Source of the DNA: Bdellovibrio bacteriovorus
GTDB taxonomy: Bacteria > Bdellovibrionota > Bdellovibrionia > Bdellovibrionales > Bdellovibrionaceae
Length of the DNA: 64,000 nucleotides
Reading direction: 5' to 3'
Assembly: GCF_002208115.1 (NCBI RefSeq)
Contig: NZ_CP020946.1
Location: forward strand, 62,001 to 126,000
Every line of letters begins with the position of its first letter. The first letter of the stretch is position 1. This document shows, one piece after another, positions 9,593-18,616 of the stretch. Position numbers and translations under genes: made by a program. Under the pieces are notes generated by a model that was given only the letters and a program-made list of their open reading frames with translations, did no database searches and was not told the origin of the DNA.

Positions 9593-10645
9593 TTATTGGC
9601 AACTGAGTGGCCGCTTTAAATTCAAATTCTGGGAAAAGACCGTGCGCTGACGGCTGATTTTGGTTTGGATATCCCCGACGGTCTGTCCTTGATTTCGTTT
9701 TATGTAGCTTTCCGAAGCGTCCAGCTTCAGATCAAAAAGCACCGTATTAAAGCAGACATTGTTAGCGGCATTCAGCATGTCCGGGATGAAGTTGGCCGGC
9801 TCCACCCGCTGGCCTGATCTGGTGGCCAGGTACCCGATGTTGAAGGAATTGATGGTGAAATCCACATGGGGGTTTTGCAAAAGAACGGTTTCAGCCCGGG
9901 TGTTTTCATCCAGCTTGATCAAACTGCGATCGCTTTTTCGTAAACACAGATAATAAGTATTTGATGAGTACACTTCCGTCCCGGTGATAAACACTGAGGT
10001 TTTCGGCGTGATGCTGCTGCCGTTGGCCGTGGGCGGGGATTTCAAAATCACACTCACATAGTTAAACTTAATGGGGTTCCCCGCCGAGTCCACCCGTGCC
10101 TGGTCATCATAGGGATCCAAAGTCGCATTCAAGCGCATCGTGTGGGTGGACACCTTGTAGCGCCGGATGTACCGGCGATCGGCATCGACCAGAACAAGTT
10201 CCCGCGGCGATTTCGAAGTCCCGAACATGGAGCTGGTGGTGGCATCCGCCGTCAGGCGCAGTTCATGAGAGCTGCCGGTTTTATTCACATCAGCCATTTC
10301 AGACCAGGCGCGAAGCACACGTTCTGAACGCTGCTTTCGATCCAAAGTGGTGTAGCGGATGACCGAACCCGTGGAATCGTTCAGGCACACCGACGGTTCA
10401 AGGCCGGGTGTCAGAGAGGTCAGCCCGAAATAGGTAACACTGGAAGCTGAGGTCAGATTTTCCACCGGATCAAAACGGATGACATTACGGATGTCGCCTT
10501 CGGCATTTTTTAAAGCCATCGACATTTCAAGTTGTCCACCGGACCAGACTTCCAAATTGCGCTGCTCGGAAAAGAAGTTGTGAATCAGATAGGTCACAAT
10601 CCCGATCACCACCGTGGAAATGCTTACCGCCAGCAAAAGCTCCAT
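9593..10645 (-). CDS. PilW-like minor pseudopilin, N-terminus uncertain
   Basis: From the first ATG the 350-residue protein begins MELLLAVSIS, which is the middle of a prepilin signature. The codons just upstream, in the same open frame, read SGDSV before MELLL, giving the classic Gly|x-x-x-x-Glu(+5) prepilin peptidase site. No ATG, GTG or TTG exists upstream in that frame before a stop, so either the start is non-canonical or an indel lies nearby. The rest is a long variable globular domain, like PilW/GspJ minor pilins that sit at the pilus tip. It overlaps the preceding PilV-like gene by 22 nt. Confidence 0.65.
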   Translation of the reverse strand: MELLLAVSISTVVIGIVTYLIHNFFSEQRNLEVWSGGQLEMSMALKNAEGDIRNVIRFDPVENLTSASSVTYFGLTSLTPGLEPSVCLNDSTGSVIRYTTLDRKQRSERVLRAWSEMADVNKTGSSHELRLTADATTSSMFGTSKSPRELVLVDADRRYIRRYKVSTHTMRLNATLDPYDDQARVDSAGNPIKFNYVSVILKSPPTANGSSITPKTSVFITGTEVYSSNTYYLCLRKSDRSLIKLDENTRAETVLLQNPHVDFTINSFNIGYLATRSGQRVEPANFIPDMLNAANNVCFNTVLFDLKLDASESYIKRNQGQTVGDIQTKISRQRTVFSQNLNLKRPLSCQ

Positions 10646-11139
10646 GACAGAGTCACCTGATTGTGAATCAGGCGGGCTCCGGTTCCGCTGGAATACCCGT
10701 GCACATGCAGGGTCACTTTTTTCAGTGTGTTGGAATATTTTGGAAGCTTCAACGACGGAGAACTGAAATCCGCACTGATACTGGTGGCAGGTTCAACCTC
10801 CCATACAACTTGAATGCTGTCTTTGGAGGGCTCCGGAAGTCCGCACAGCGGCGGGTTTCCGGCTTGAGTCACTTCGTTTTGAAATTCAGTCTGGTAATTG
10901 TATGTCCGAACGATGCAATTCCCGGGAAGGGGGATATCCGTGACCGCGCGGCCTTTCAGCTCGATGGCGTTGTTGGTCAGAATTTCTTTGAGGATGATAG
11001 AGCGATCCACTTCGGATTTGTGAGTGCGATTGGAAAGAGTCAGCTGCATCAGTACTGTCAAGCTGATCAGGGAAATCCCGATTGCAACAAGCACCTCCAC
11101 CAGCGTCATGCCGGAATTGTTCAGAGGTTTCATATGCAT
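10624..11139 (-). CDS. PilV-like minor pseudopilin
   Basis: 171 residues with a textbook type IV prepilin leader: a short basic leader, then SG|MTLVEVLVAIGISLISL, with Glu at +5 and a hydrophobic helix. Prepilin peptidase would cut after the Gly at about residue 10. It matches PilV/GspI minor pseudopilins, which help initiate pilus assembly. It lies directly after the 578-residue protein (stop and start abut) and overlaps the PilW-like gene, so these are co-transcribed. Confidence 0.75.
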   Translation of the reverse strand: MHMKPLNNSGMTLVEVLVAIGISLISLTVLMQLTLSNRTHKSEVDRSIILKEILTNNAIELKGRAVTDIPLPGNCIVRTYNYQTEFQNEVTQAGNPPLCGLPEPSKDSIQVVWEVEPATSISADFSSPSLKLPKYSNTLKKVTLHVHGYSSGTGARLIHNQVTLSWSFCWR

Positions 11140-12876
11140 CTATTGTCGGGTCTCCAGAATAGGCTGGTCAATCCCGATGATAGAGCCCAGGTTGCGGTAA
11201 TCCACAGGTGGATCAGCATGAACAAAGATATAGCGTCCGTTATTCACTGATGGTTGAGTGCCATAGTAATCCGGCTGACTGGAGTAAGCTGCTTCCCGGT
11301 GAGTCAGGTTGGCCACAAGACAGGGCGTTCCCGGCGCCATCGGATTGTAATAAGCAGAGCTGGTCCATTGCATGTTTTTATGGGCCAAAGAAAACTGCGT
11401 TCCATAGTTTCCGCGCGTGTCGGTCACGGTGTGAAGTGGAGTGTTCAGATTTCTTTTTCCTGAAGGAACAAAATCATCAAATGTCGTGTACATGCGAATG
11501 CCGGTGAAAACCAGATCAGATTCCTCGCGAGTGGCATTAAGACCCGCGGCCCGCTGAACCCAGAAGATCGCAGAATAGTAGGATCTTGGGAAACGATCCG
11601 TGACACCATTATAGTATCTGGAACTGAGCGGAGGAATCGGAGAATTCGGTGCTGAATGATAAGGGGGAATATTGGCCGTCGTCAGAATGTCGTTGCCCGG
11701 AACGGGAGTCAGAGTGTGTCCCGCCATGGAAACCATACACAGATTGGAAGGGAACTGACTGTCGGTGGAATCAGGTCCGCTCCACAGGCCTCTCATTACA
11801 AAAGGATTTGAGGTGTCGATATTGGCATTGGTGATCAGACTGACATTTTCCATGCGGAAGGTGCGATACCCATAGCGGAAGCCGTCGTTTTCCTGGCGAA
11901 TGTAATCTGTATAATTGTGCAATACAGGCCGAATCTGCCCGCTGACAACGGGCCAGTATCCCTGCAAATAGTTGTAGGTAGCTGGAACATATTGGGGACT
12001 CAGTAAGTGCACGCGTTCTGGCGACAGCAAAACCATCGGCAGCGGTTCTTTGCCCGCATTCGTGGCATCAGCATTAAAGACCACTTCGCGCAATCGTCCT
12101 GGATCCGTGTCCAGTGGCGAAGTGTTGTCCTGCTGATATCCGCGCAAGGCCAGAGTGTCTTCGGAAACAACCCACAAAGAAAAATTCTTTCTTGCCGCAT
12201 TCGCCGACAGAGAGCCCAGCATCAAACCCTGAGAGGCGGTCTGGCGAATCTCGGTGGGTACTTTTGTGTAAACCACACGACGAAGAAGGCGCTCTTTTAA
12301 GGCCGGATTCGTCAGTTGCCCTGGATTGAAATTATTCAGGGCCAGGGAATTCATGTCGATGGTGGAAACCTGCCCACAGACGTTGGATCCGGAACTGGTG
12401 GCATATTTTTTCTGGAACTCCAGATCCCAGATGTCGCAATCCTGATAAGGGCTGGTGGGGGTGCTGATGACGGTGCCGCACGCTTGCGCATCTTCTTCAA
12501 GCGCTTCCATGTTATCCCAGTTCAAACTTGGAGAAGGAATTTCTTCCGCATCCGCGGTGAAAAGAGTTCCTTCAAGTCCTGCATCCTGACGCCATTTGGA
12601 AAAACCGCGCGGGAAGTGTTCGGAATGAGAACAGATCTTTTTAGTCGTGCCCGCATCGGATCTGGAAATACAGGTGGCATCAATACGGATACCAAAGCCG
12701 TTGGCCCCACCCCAGGCGTAGTTAAAGATGCTGTAGCGATCCGGATTATTAAAATAAGTCCCTGAATCTGTCGCGGACCATGATTGCAGGGGAGGTGTCC
12801 CGCCAAACAGGGCAATCGGATAAACTTCGCTGGCCACCGAGGCCTTGCTAAGCGGGCCCGGGGTTGCGTCAATCAC
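11140..12876 (-). CDS. C-terminal part of a probable frameshifted pilus-associated protein
   Basis: 578 codons from a GTG with no signal peptide and no convincing ribosome-binding site. Its frame stays open upstream to 12924, reading SYSKAQTLKQQ before the GTG, and overlaps the end of the preceding 120-residue ORF. A single missing base between 12888 and 12924 would join the two into one protein of about 700 residues with an N-terminal membrane helix. The body is an Asn/Ser/Tyr-rich globular domain I do not recognise. Position before PilV- and PilW-like genes suggests a PilX/GspK-like or tip-associated role. Confidence 0.6.
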   Translation of the reverse strand: MIDATPGPLSKASVASEVYPIALFGGTPPLQSWSATDSGTYFNNPDRYSIFNYAWGGANGFGIRIDATCISRSDAGTTKKICSHSEHFPRGFSKWRQDAGLEGTLFTADAEEIPSPSLNWDNMEALEEDAQACGTVISTPTSPYQDCDIWDLEFQKKYATSSGSNVCGQVSTIDMNSLALNNFNPGQLTNPALKERLLRRVVYTKVPTEIRQTASQGLMLGSLSANAARKNFSLWVVSEDTLALRGYQQDNTSPLDTDPGRLREVVFNADATNAGKEPLPMVLLSPERVHLLSPQYVPATYNYLQGYWPVVSGQIRPVLHNYTDYIRQENDGFRYGYRTFRMENVSLITNANIDTSNPFVMRGLWSGPDSTDSQFPSNLCMVSMAGHTLTPVPGNDILTTANIPPYHSAPNSPIPPLSSRYYNGVTDRFPRSYYSAIFWVQRAAGLNATREESDLVFTGIRMYTTFDDFVPSGKRNLNTPLHTVTDTRGNYGTQFSLAHKNMQWTSSAYYNPMAPGTPCLVANLTHREAAYSSQPDYYGTQPSVNNGRYIFVHADPPVDYRNLGSIIGIDQPILETRQ

Positions 12877-12884
12877 CTGCTGCT

Positions 12885-13247
12885 TTAAGGTCTGTGCTTT
12901 GCTGTATGACCTTCCGAGATCAGTTCATAGTTCTTGGTGGTGAAATTGTACTTGGCTGAAACTTTCCACTTCATGCCGCCGGCAAGTTCGCCCTCGACAT
13001 TGAAGTCCTCCGACTTCAGACAGGCGTTGTCCGGTGGCGGTTCCCACATGCGTCTTTGCAAAGCCGCTTCCATCACGGCAAAAGCTGACGTGGTGACTTC
13101 GTTCAAAAGCACCTGATCGTAATCTTTGGTTTTATAGTCGTAGTTGCGTTTGTGGATATCAGCCGAATTCAGGACGAAAATAGTCCCGATAGCACACAAT
13201 ACAGTTACGAACAGAAGGGTGCTTTGCTCCAGGCGGTTGAGTGTCAT
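12885..13247 (-). CDS. N-terminal part of a pilus-associated protein (PilX-like leader)
   Basis: 120 residues: a short polar leader, then a hydrophobic helix (STLLFVTVLCAIGTIFVL, about residues 9-26) as in PilX-type minor pilin proteins, then a globular segment that stops abruptly in HTAKHRP. The stop probably reflects a frameshift, because the next ORF continues in another frame with no start of its own. It is the first gene of the reverse-strand pseudopilin operon. The upstream region 13248-13360 holds two TCGTGA copies and no clear sigma-70 promoter. Confidence 0.55.
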   Translation of the reverse strand: MTLNRLEQSTLLFVTVLCAIGTIFVLNSADIHKRNYDYKTKDYDQVLLNEVTTSAFAVMEAALQRRMWEPPPDNACLKSEDFNVEGELAGGMKWKVSAKYNFTTKNYELISEGHTAKHRP

Positions 13248-13364
13248 TACTTACAGAGTATGACTGTTAGTTGTTTAGCACAAGTTACAGGGGGTGTTTC
13301 TGGTCTTGCAGTGACAGAAAGTGTGTCATCACGAGACACATTCACGAGTGTGATTCCAAATAGA

Positions 13365-13391
13365 CAGAAGGCCGGGTTTACCGGCCTTCTG
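13365..13391 (-). terminator. Hairpin terminator after lon
   Basis: An 11-bp perfect stem (CAGAAGGCCGG/CCGGCCTTCTG, loop GTTTA) lies about 45 nt past the lon stop. Only a weak U-rich tail (TCTATTT on the minus strand) follows, so it may be factor-assisted. Confidence 0.55.
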
Positions 13392-13434
13392 CTGTAACAT
13401 CACTTTTTGGGAGGGGCGATGTGTGGCTTGCGGA

Positions 13435-15840
13435 TTAGGCCGCAAGCGATTTGGTCTTTTTCGGATCTTTCTTCGCGGCAGGCTTTTTCTCCTGACCTTT
13501 TGCCGACTTGTCGAAGGCAACTGCGAAGACTTCGTCCAGATTTTCTGCAAGGATGAAGTTGATCTTATCCTTGAACACCTTAGGGATATCAGCAAGATCC
13601 TTTTGGCAAGCCATCGGGATGATGATGTTTGTAATACCCAGGTTCAAAGCGGCAAGACACTTCTCACGGATACCACCGACCGGCAGTACACGTCCTTGCA
13701 AGGTCACTTCACCAGTCATCGCGATATCGTGACGAACCGGAGTGCCTGTCATCAAACTCACAAGAGCGGTCGTGAGAGTGATACCTGCAGATGGACCGTC
13801 TTTCGGGATCGCACCGGCTGGCAAGTGCACATGCACATCGTACTTTTCAAAGAAGTCCTCTGGGATACCCAGTTCTTCCTGGTGAGCACGAGCGTAAGAC
13901 ATTGCTGCGTGAGCGGACTCTTTCATCACGTCGCCAAGCTGGCCCGTCAATGCAAGATGTCCTTTACCTTTCATTTTCAAAGCTTCGATAGTGAGAACTT
14001 CACCACCCGCTTGTGTCCAGGCAAGACCCTGAACCACGCCCACCTGAGAATCCGCGATCTTGTCATCACGCTGGAATCTTGGAGGACCCAGAAGCTCCGG
14101 AACGGTTGTTGCGTTTACTTCAACAAAGTTCGTTTCTTCCATCACCACCATCTTAGCCACTTTACGGCAGACGGAACCCACTTCACGCTCCAGGTTACGA
14201 AGACCCGCTTCGCGAGTGTAGCCTGCGATCAGGTATTTGATACCTTCGTCAGTGAACTTGATGTTTTCCTCAGTGATACCGTTGGCTTCGATCTGTCTGC
14301 GGATCAAGTGTTTCTTCGTGATCAACAGCTTGTCATTCTCGGTGTAACCAGGAATGTTCAGGATCTCCATACGGTCACGCAAAGCTGGTGGAATATTTTC
14401 CAACACGTTGGCTGTTGCGATGAACAACACATTTGAAAGGTCGAAGTCGACATTCAGATAGTTGTCACGGAAAGTGGCGTTTTGTTCCGGATCCAGCACT
14501 TCCAGCATTGCTGCAGAAGGGTCACCACGGAAGTCAGAACCCAATTTGTCAATTTCATCCAGTACGATCACTGGATTGCTTGTTTTAGCCTGACGAAGAG
14601 CCTGGATGATTTTACCCGGCATCGCGCCCACATAAGTGCGGCGGTGACCACGGATTTCCGCTTCATCCTTCACGCCGCCCAGAGCGATACGGAAGTATTC
14701 ACGGCCCATCGCACGAGCGATGGATTTACCCAGGGATGTTTTACCCACACCCGGAGGACCGCCGAAGCACAGGATTGGTCCTTTCAGGTTTGGTTTCAGC
14801 TTGCGAACCGCCAGGAATTCCATGATGCGGTCTTTGGCTTTTTCCAGTTCATAGTGATCTTCGTCCAGAATTTCTTTGGAACGTTTCAGGTCAATATGAT
14901 CTTCAGATTTCTTGCTCCAAGGAAGATCCGCCATCCAGTCAAGGTATGTGCGAACCATTGTGGCTTCAGATGCATCCGGGTGCATACGCTCCAGACGGCC
15001 CAGTTGTTTCAGGGCTTCTGCTTCCACATGAGGAGGCATGCCGGCGTTCACCAGCTTTTCGCGCAACTCATCCATTTCCTCTGATTTGGAGTCGCCTTCT
15101 CCAAGCTCATTCTTTATAGCCTTCATCTGCTCACGCAGGAAGTATTCGCGCTGGGACTTGGACATGTCGTCCTTGGCGCCTGTGCGATTTTTGGATTGTG
15201 TCTGCATCACTTCAAGTTCAGCAGCCAGAATCTCGTTAACCAGTTTCAGTCTTTCTGTAGCATCAGAAGTTTCCAGAACCTTCTGTGCGTCCTGAACTTT
15301 GATGCCCAGGTTGGAAGCGATAAGGTCAGCAATACGGCCTGGATCAGAAACATCATCCAGAACCAGCAGGATGTCCGGAGAAAGAGGACGGCCCAAAGCG
15401 ATGATGCGCTCGATGTGCTCTTTCGCGGTTCTGATCAAAGCTTCGTTTTCAACAACGGTTTTTTGAACCGGTGTTTCCTCGATCTTTTCAACAGCCACTT
15501 CAAAGGAAGGGGAGGTCTTGGTGAAATTTTTCACGCGGCCTTTAGCGACACCTTGGATAAGGATTTTCACGCGGCCGTCGGAAAGTTTTCTCATTCTCAT
15601 GATCATCGCCACTGTACCAACAGTGTAGATGTTGTCTGGAGATGGATTTTCTTCAGTGATGTCTTTCTGGGAAGCCAGGAAGATCAGGCGATTTTTTGCC
15701 AAAGCTTCTTCAACTGAGCGGATCGAAGCGTCTCTGCCTACGAACAAAGGAATGATCATGTAGGGGAATACTACGATGTCTCTCACAGGTAGCATGGGAA
15801 GGGTCTGTGGGATTTCTAGGACTTTATCGTCAAAACTCAT
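13435..15840 (-). CDS. lon: ATP-dependent Lon protease
   Basis: 801 residues, full length for bacterial LonA. An N-terminal substrate-binding domain (about 10-200) and coiled-coil region lead into an AAA+ module with Walker A GPPGVGKTS (361-369) and Walker B VIVLDEID (424-431). The C-terminal protease domain has Ser684 in DGPSAG and Lys727 in GIREKC, the Ser-Lys dyad. It degrades misfolded and regulatory proteins in the cytosol. The start has a strong GGAGGAG site. A terminator separates it from the upstream dksA-like gene, so it probably has its own promoter in 15841-15934, where a 6-bp inverted repeat (15901-15917) lies. The end of a grpE-dnaJ-dksA stress block. Confidence 0.97.
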   Translation of the reverse strand: MSFDDKVLEIPQTLPMLPVRDIVVFPYMIIPLFVGRDASIRSVEEALAKNRLIFLASQKDITEENPSPDNIYTVGTVAMIMRMRKLSDGRVKILIQGVAKGRVKNFTKTSPSFEVAVEKIEETPVQKTVVENEALIRTAKEHIERIIALGRPLSPDILLVLDDVSDPGRIADLIASNLGIKVQDAQKVLETSDATERLKLVNEILAAELEVMQTQSKNRTGAKDDMSKSQREYFLREQMKAIKNELGEGDSKSEEMDELREKLVNAGMPPHVEAEALKQLGRLERMHPDASEATMVRTYLDWMADLPWSKKSEDHIDLKRSKEILDEDHYELEKAKDRIMEFLAVRKLKPNLKGPILCFGGPPGVGKTSLGKSIARAMGREYFRIALGGVKDEAEIRGHRRTYVGAMPGKIIQALRQAKTSNPVIVLDEIDKLGSDFRGDPSAAMLEVLDPEQNATFRDNYLNVDFDLSNVLFIATANVLENIPPALRDRMEILNIPGYTENDKLLITKKHLIRRQIEANGITEENIKFTDEGIKYLIAGYTREAGLRNLEREVGSVCRKVAKMVVMEETNFVEVNATTVPELLGPPRFQRDDKIADSQVGVVQGLAWTQAGGEVLTIEALKMKGKGHLALTGQLGDVMKESAHAAMSYARAHQEELGIPEDFFEKYDVHVHLPAGAIPKDGPSAGITLTTALVSLMTGTPVRHDIAMTGEVTLQGRVLPVGGIREKCLAALNLGITNIIIPMACQKDLADIPKVFKDKINFILAENLDEVFAVAFDKSAKGQEKKPAAKKDPKKTKSLAA

Positions 15841-15900
15841 ACCGCTCCTCCGCGTGATGCGGGAATTTATGTTTCTGGTATGAGTCTTCTCGGTGTGAGA

Positions 15901-15917
15901 CAGTTTTTTCTAAACTG
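15901..15917. promoter_or_regulatory. Inverted repeat upstream of lon
   Basis: CAGTTT-N5-AAACTG lies about 60 bp before the lon start, in the only intergenic region that could hold its promoter. It is a possible operator; the regulator is unknown. Confidence 0.3.
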
Positions 15918-15934
15918 CAATCGTTGAATAATTT

Positions 15935-15964
15935 AAAAAATTGGACTGACATCCATGTCAGTGG
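15935..15964 (-). terminator. Intrinsic terminator after the dksA-type gene
   Basis: On the minus strand an 8-bp inverted repeat (ACTGACAT/ATGTCAGT, 15945-15962) is followed by AATTTTTT. It lies about 30 nt past the zinc-finger gene stop and separates that gene from lon. Confidence 0.65.
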
Positions 15965-15993
15965 ACCTCATCCAATGAGTTTAAATATGAATG

Positions 15994-16374
15994 TTATTGG
16001 AAGAGGCCAGTCTGGCTTTCTTGTTCTTCCATGCAGTCAATACAAAGGGCTGTGAAAGGTCGTGCCTGCAGACGGCGAGCATTGATAATTTCAGTGCAGG
16101 ATTCGCACTGGCCGTAGGTCCCGTCAGCGATCTTTCCCAAAGCTCTTTCGATCGCGTACAAAGCGGTACGGTCACGTTCGTGCAAGTGAATAGAGATATT
16201 GTTGGAGATATCCTGAGAAGCGGCTTCCGCTTCATCCGCAACCGCAGCCATGCTGGATTGTTCCTCTTTAAATTCATGTGATTTATTGAGGATCGTGCTC
16301 TTTTGGAAGAGCAGGGATTCTTTTAGATTTTGCAGTTCAGTTTCAGTCAACTCTGTGAGTTCGGTTGCGTTCAT
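15994..16374 (-). CDS. DksA/TraR-type zinc-finger protein
   Basis: 126 residues with an acidic helical N-terminus and the four zinc cysteines C90/C93 and C111/C114 (CESC, CIDC) of the DksA C4 finger. DksA family proteins enter the secondary channel of RNA polymerase and, often with ppGpp, retune promoter choice. The protein is shorter than E. coli DksA (151 residues) and its coiled coil is compact. It is preceded by a second DksA-like gene on the same strand 92 bp away and followed by a terminator. Which promoters it controls cannot be told. Confidence 0.85.
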   Translation of the reverse strand: MNATELTELTETELQNLKESLLFQKSTILNKSHEFKEEQSSMAAVADEAEAASQDISNNISIHLHERDRTALYAIERALGKIADGTYGQCESCTEIINARRLQARPFTALCIDCMEEQESQTGLFQ

Positions 16375-16466
16375 CTCACCCCCCGATATGATGATCCTTG
16401 GCCGAAAATTGATCGCATATTACGGGGGAATGATTATCTGTCACTAAAAATGCACAGCGTGATTAT

Positions 16467-16838
16467 TTATCGCGCAAACTTACGACTTACCGCTTCTCGC
16501 ATCTCGGCACCCTCGATGGACAAGCGAGTCCACGGAATTGCCAGCAACCTTTCAGATTCGATAAGTTCCTCGGTCTCTTCGCAGATTCCGAATGTGCCTT
16601 GCTCGATGCGAGCCAGGGCCATCTCGATCTCGACCAGTTGATTTCTCATGCGTGCTTGGGATATCAAAAAAGAATGTTCTTCGATGTGGGCGACAGATTG
16701 ATCTGCTTCGTCACCGCCACGCTCCGCATGGACCAGTTCGCGCTGGGCTGTTCTGAAACGATTCAAAACATCCTGTTTCGCGGTAAGAAGTTTTCTTCTG
16801 CACTCCATCACTAAGTTTTCAGAGATACGACTTGTCAT
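16467..16838 (-). CDS. DksA-like protein lacking the zinc cysteines
   Basis: 123 residues aligning over its length with DksA/TraR: helical hairpin, then FGICEETEE...ERLLAIP...LSIEGAE in place of the zinc finger. Only Cys86 remains; the other three zinc positions read Thr89, Ser107 and Gly110. Cysteine-poor DksA variants that fold without zinc are known in other bacteria (for example P. aeruginosa DksA2). The adjacent four-Cys paralogue suggests a zinc-replete/zinc-poor or division-of-labour pair. Its ribosome-binding site is embedded in a strong long-range stem. Confidence 0.8.
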   Translation of the reverse strand: MTSRISENLVMECRRKLLTAKQDVLNRFRTAQRELVHAERGGDEADQSVAHIEEHSFLISQARMRNQLVEIEMALARIEQGTFGICEETEELIESERLLAIPWTRLSIEGAEMREAVSRKFAR

Positions 16839-16841
16839 AAC

Positions 16842-16914
16842 AACCCCCTTCTAAAGATTTGCGACTCTCTTGGTCGCTGGTGTTCCTAAGACAGGGCACC
16901 ACAAGAAGGGGGTT
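16842..16914 (-). promoter_or_regulatory. Predicted three-way-junction leader sequestering the ribosome-binding site
   Basis: Reading on the minus strand, an 11-bp perfect stem pairs 16904-16914 with 16842-16852; the latter contains the AAGGGGG Shine-Dalgarno 5-9 nt before the ATG at 16838. Inside are two hairpins: GCGAC/GTCGC (16861-16877) and TGGTG/CACCA with an inner CCT/AGG pair (16878-16901). The layout resembles a riboswitch or RNA thermometer that hides the start site. No known family matched. Confidence 0.5.
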
Positions 16915-16945
16915 AAAAAATCGTCATTAAATTAACTTATAGCTG

Positions 16946-18616
16946 CTATTTGCGGACTTTAAGGGGAATTACTTCGCCTTTTTCAATAGTTAGAGCGGTC
17001 ACCGGGCGCTCAATTTCGCGCTCAGCATTAATACTGAGGCTTCCTAGCGATCCAGGGAACTTGTTGAGCTGGCCTAGCTTCTGCACCAATTCCTCGCGGG
17101 AGCTGGCTCCGGCGGCAATCAACTGACGCAGAATAAGACCCGCATCATAGGCCTGAATTTCAATCAATGAAGGTGGTTCATTGTAAAGGCTGCGGTATTC
17201 GTTCACGAAACGTGAGCGGTCCTGATTCGCTGGAGTCATGCTGTCCACAAACACCAGATTCTGCGCAAAGTTGCCGGCACGTTTGGCGATGTCTTTGGTG
17301 TTCCAAAGATTGGTGCCCAGAAGTTTCACACCACGCACGTCATTGTAAGACAGCATCGCTGAGATCTGTCCCATGGCGCGGGCCGAGTCGGGGATAAAGA
17401 TCGCATCAAAGTCGGTGATGGGTGGCAGCACATTTTCAAGATTGCTCTGACGAACTGAGTGTTTCTTGCCGGAGCTTTGCAGTTCTTTTAAACGCATGTT
17501 GAACTCATCCTGACGGGCCTCACCGAAGTAAGTTCCCACCAGACGCTGCACAACCAGGCGGAAGTCTGTCTCTTTTACAGAGTAAGTCTGAACAGCGGTG
17601 ATCTCGCCTCCACGGGCCAGCACCTCATCCCAGAAGATGTTGGTGAATTCGATGCCATAGGGATCGTTCGGGTAAAGCACCGCGAACTTTTTCATGCCCA
17701 TGTCTTCCATCGCCGTGCGAACCAGCGCGCGCACCTGCATGCCGCTGGTCAGAGAATTTCTGAACACGGTCGGGCCCACTTCCGTCAAACCGGAACGCTG
17801 GGAAAGGGCAATGGTCGGCACACCCAGTTCATCGGACTTCGCCGCCACAGCCGGAGCCGTCTTGGAAAGCAAGCTTCCCACGATGGCGATAACGTTGTCT
17901 TCTTTCACCAGACGCTCGACTCCGCGGCGGGCGGAGTCAGGATTGCCTTCACTGTCCATCACGGCCAATTGGAAGCCCGAGCCGGGGATATGAAGGCCCA
18001 GGCCCATTTCAAGGCCCCGCAGCGCACGCTGGCCCACAGGGGCGTTACGGCCACTCAGTGGCAGCACCACGCCCACGGTCTGGGACTTTACGTTCTTGGC
18101 GGAATCAAGCTGCAGTATGATCTCCTGGGCTCTCAGTGCCAGATCGCTGCCCGGAACAAACTCCGTCACAGAATTAAAATACATTTTTGCATCGGAGGTG
18201 TCTTTTTTATCCAGGGAAATTTCCCCCAGGCGGAACATCGCATGCCCGCGCAGGAATCCAAAGTCGGATTCATCCGCCACGTCCTCAAGCTGATCTTCGT
18301 TCAATTTGTTTTCAACGATGTCGATTGCTTTAAGGCGGTAAGATTCCTGATCTGCTTTGCTGGGTGCTTGCACGGCCTGATTTACGAGGGACTTGAGTTG
18401 TCCCAGCACATCGGCGGTTGGAGTGGCAGGCACGCTCAAGGTTTCACTTTCAATCTGCTCTGGCGGTTTTCCGGTGGTCAGACCGCCGACGGCTTTTGGT
18501 TTTTTACCCGCAGCGGCCGTCGTTGCGGCCGGTTTCATCGGGGTGCGTTTCGTAGCTACTGTCGTACAGGAAGCCAGAAGGCCGGCCGTCAGCAAGAGTG
18601 AAAAGTAGAGTTTCAT
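16946..18616 (-). CDS. LppC/LpoA-like lipoprotein with periplasmic-binding fold
   Basis: 556 residues. Signal peptide with lipobox LLASC (Cys17). After a Lys/Ala/Thr linker and a helical TPR-like stretch (about 70-165) comes a Peripla_BP_6-type domain starting [11 protein letters not shown] near residue 176, as in branched-chain amino acid binding proteins. This N-terminal helical plus C-terminal binding-fold arrangement is that of LpoA (YraM/LppC), an outer-membrane activator of peptidoglycan synthase PBP1A. Orthology is suggested, not proven; a solute-receptor role is the alternative. Its ATG overlaps the dnaJ stop (ATGA), so the two are translationally coupled. Confidence 0.75.
   Translation of the reverse strand: MKLYFSLLLTAGLLASCTTVATKRTPMKPAATTAAAGKKPKAVGGLTTGKPPEQIESETLSVPATPTADVLGQLKSLVNQAVQAPSKADQESYRLKAIDIVENKLNEDQLEDVADESDFGFLRGHAMFRLGEISLDKKDTSDAKMYFNSVTEFVPGSDLALRAQEIILQLDSAKNVKSQTVGVVLPLSGRNAPVGQRALRGLEMGLGLHIPGSGFQLAVMDSEGNPDSARRGVERLVKEDNVIAIVGSLLSKTAPAVAAKSDELGVPTIALSQRSGLTEVGPTVFRNSLTSGMQVRALVRTAMEDMGMKKFAVLYPNDPYGIEFTNIFWDEVLARGGEITAVQTYSVKETDFRLVVQRLVGTYFGEARQDEFNMRLKELQSSGKKHSVRQSNLENVLPPITDFDAIFIPDSARAMGQISAMLSYNDVRGVKLLGTNLWNTKDIAKRAGNFAQNLVFVDSMTPANQDRSRFVNEYRSLYNEPPSLIEIQAYDAGLILRQLIAAGASSREELVQKLGQLNKFPGSLGSLSINAEREIERPVTALTIEKGEVIPLKVRK

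Noticed and set aside
13423-14436. 337-codon ORF opposite lon
   Set aside because: Antisense to a highly conserved protease; composition (His/Phe/Arg-rich) is typical of a shadow frame.
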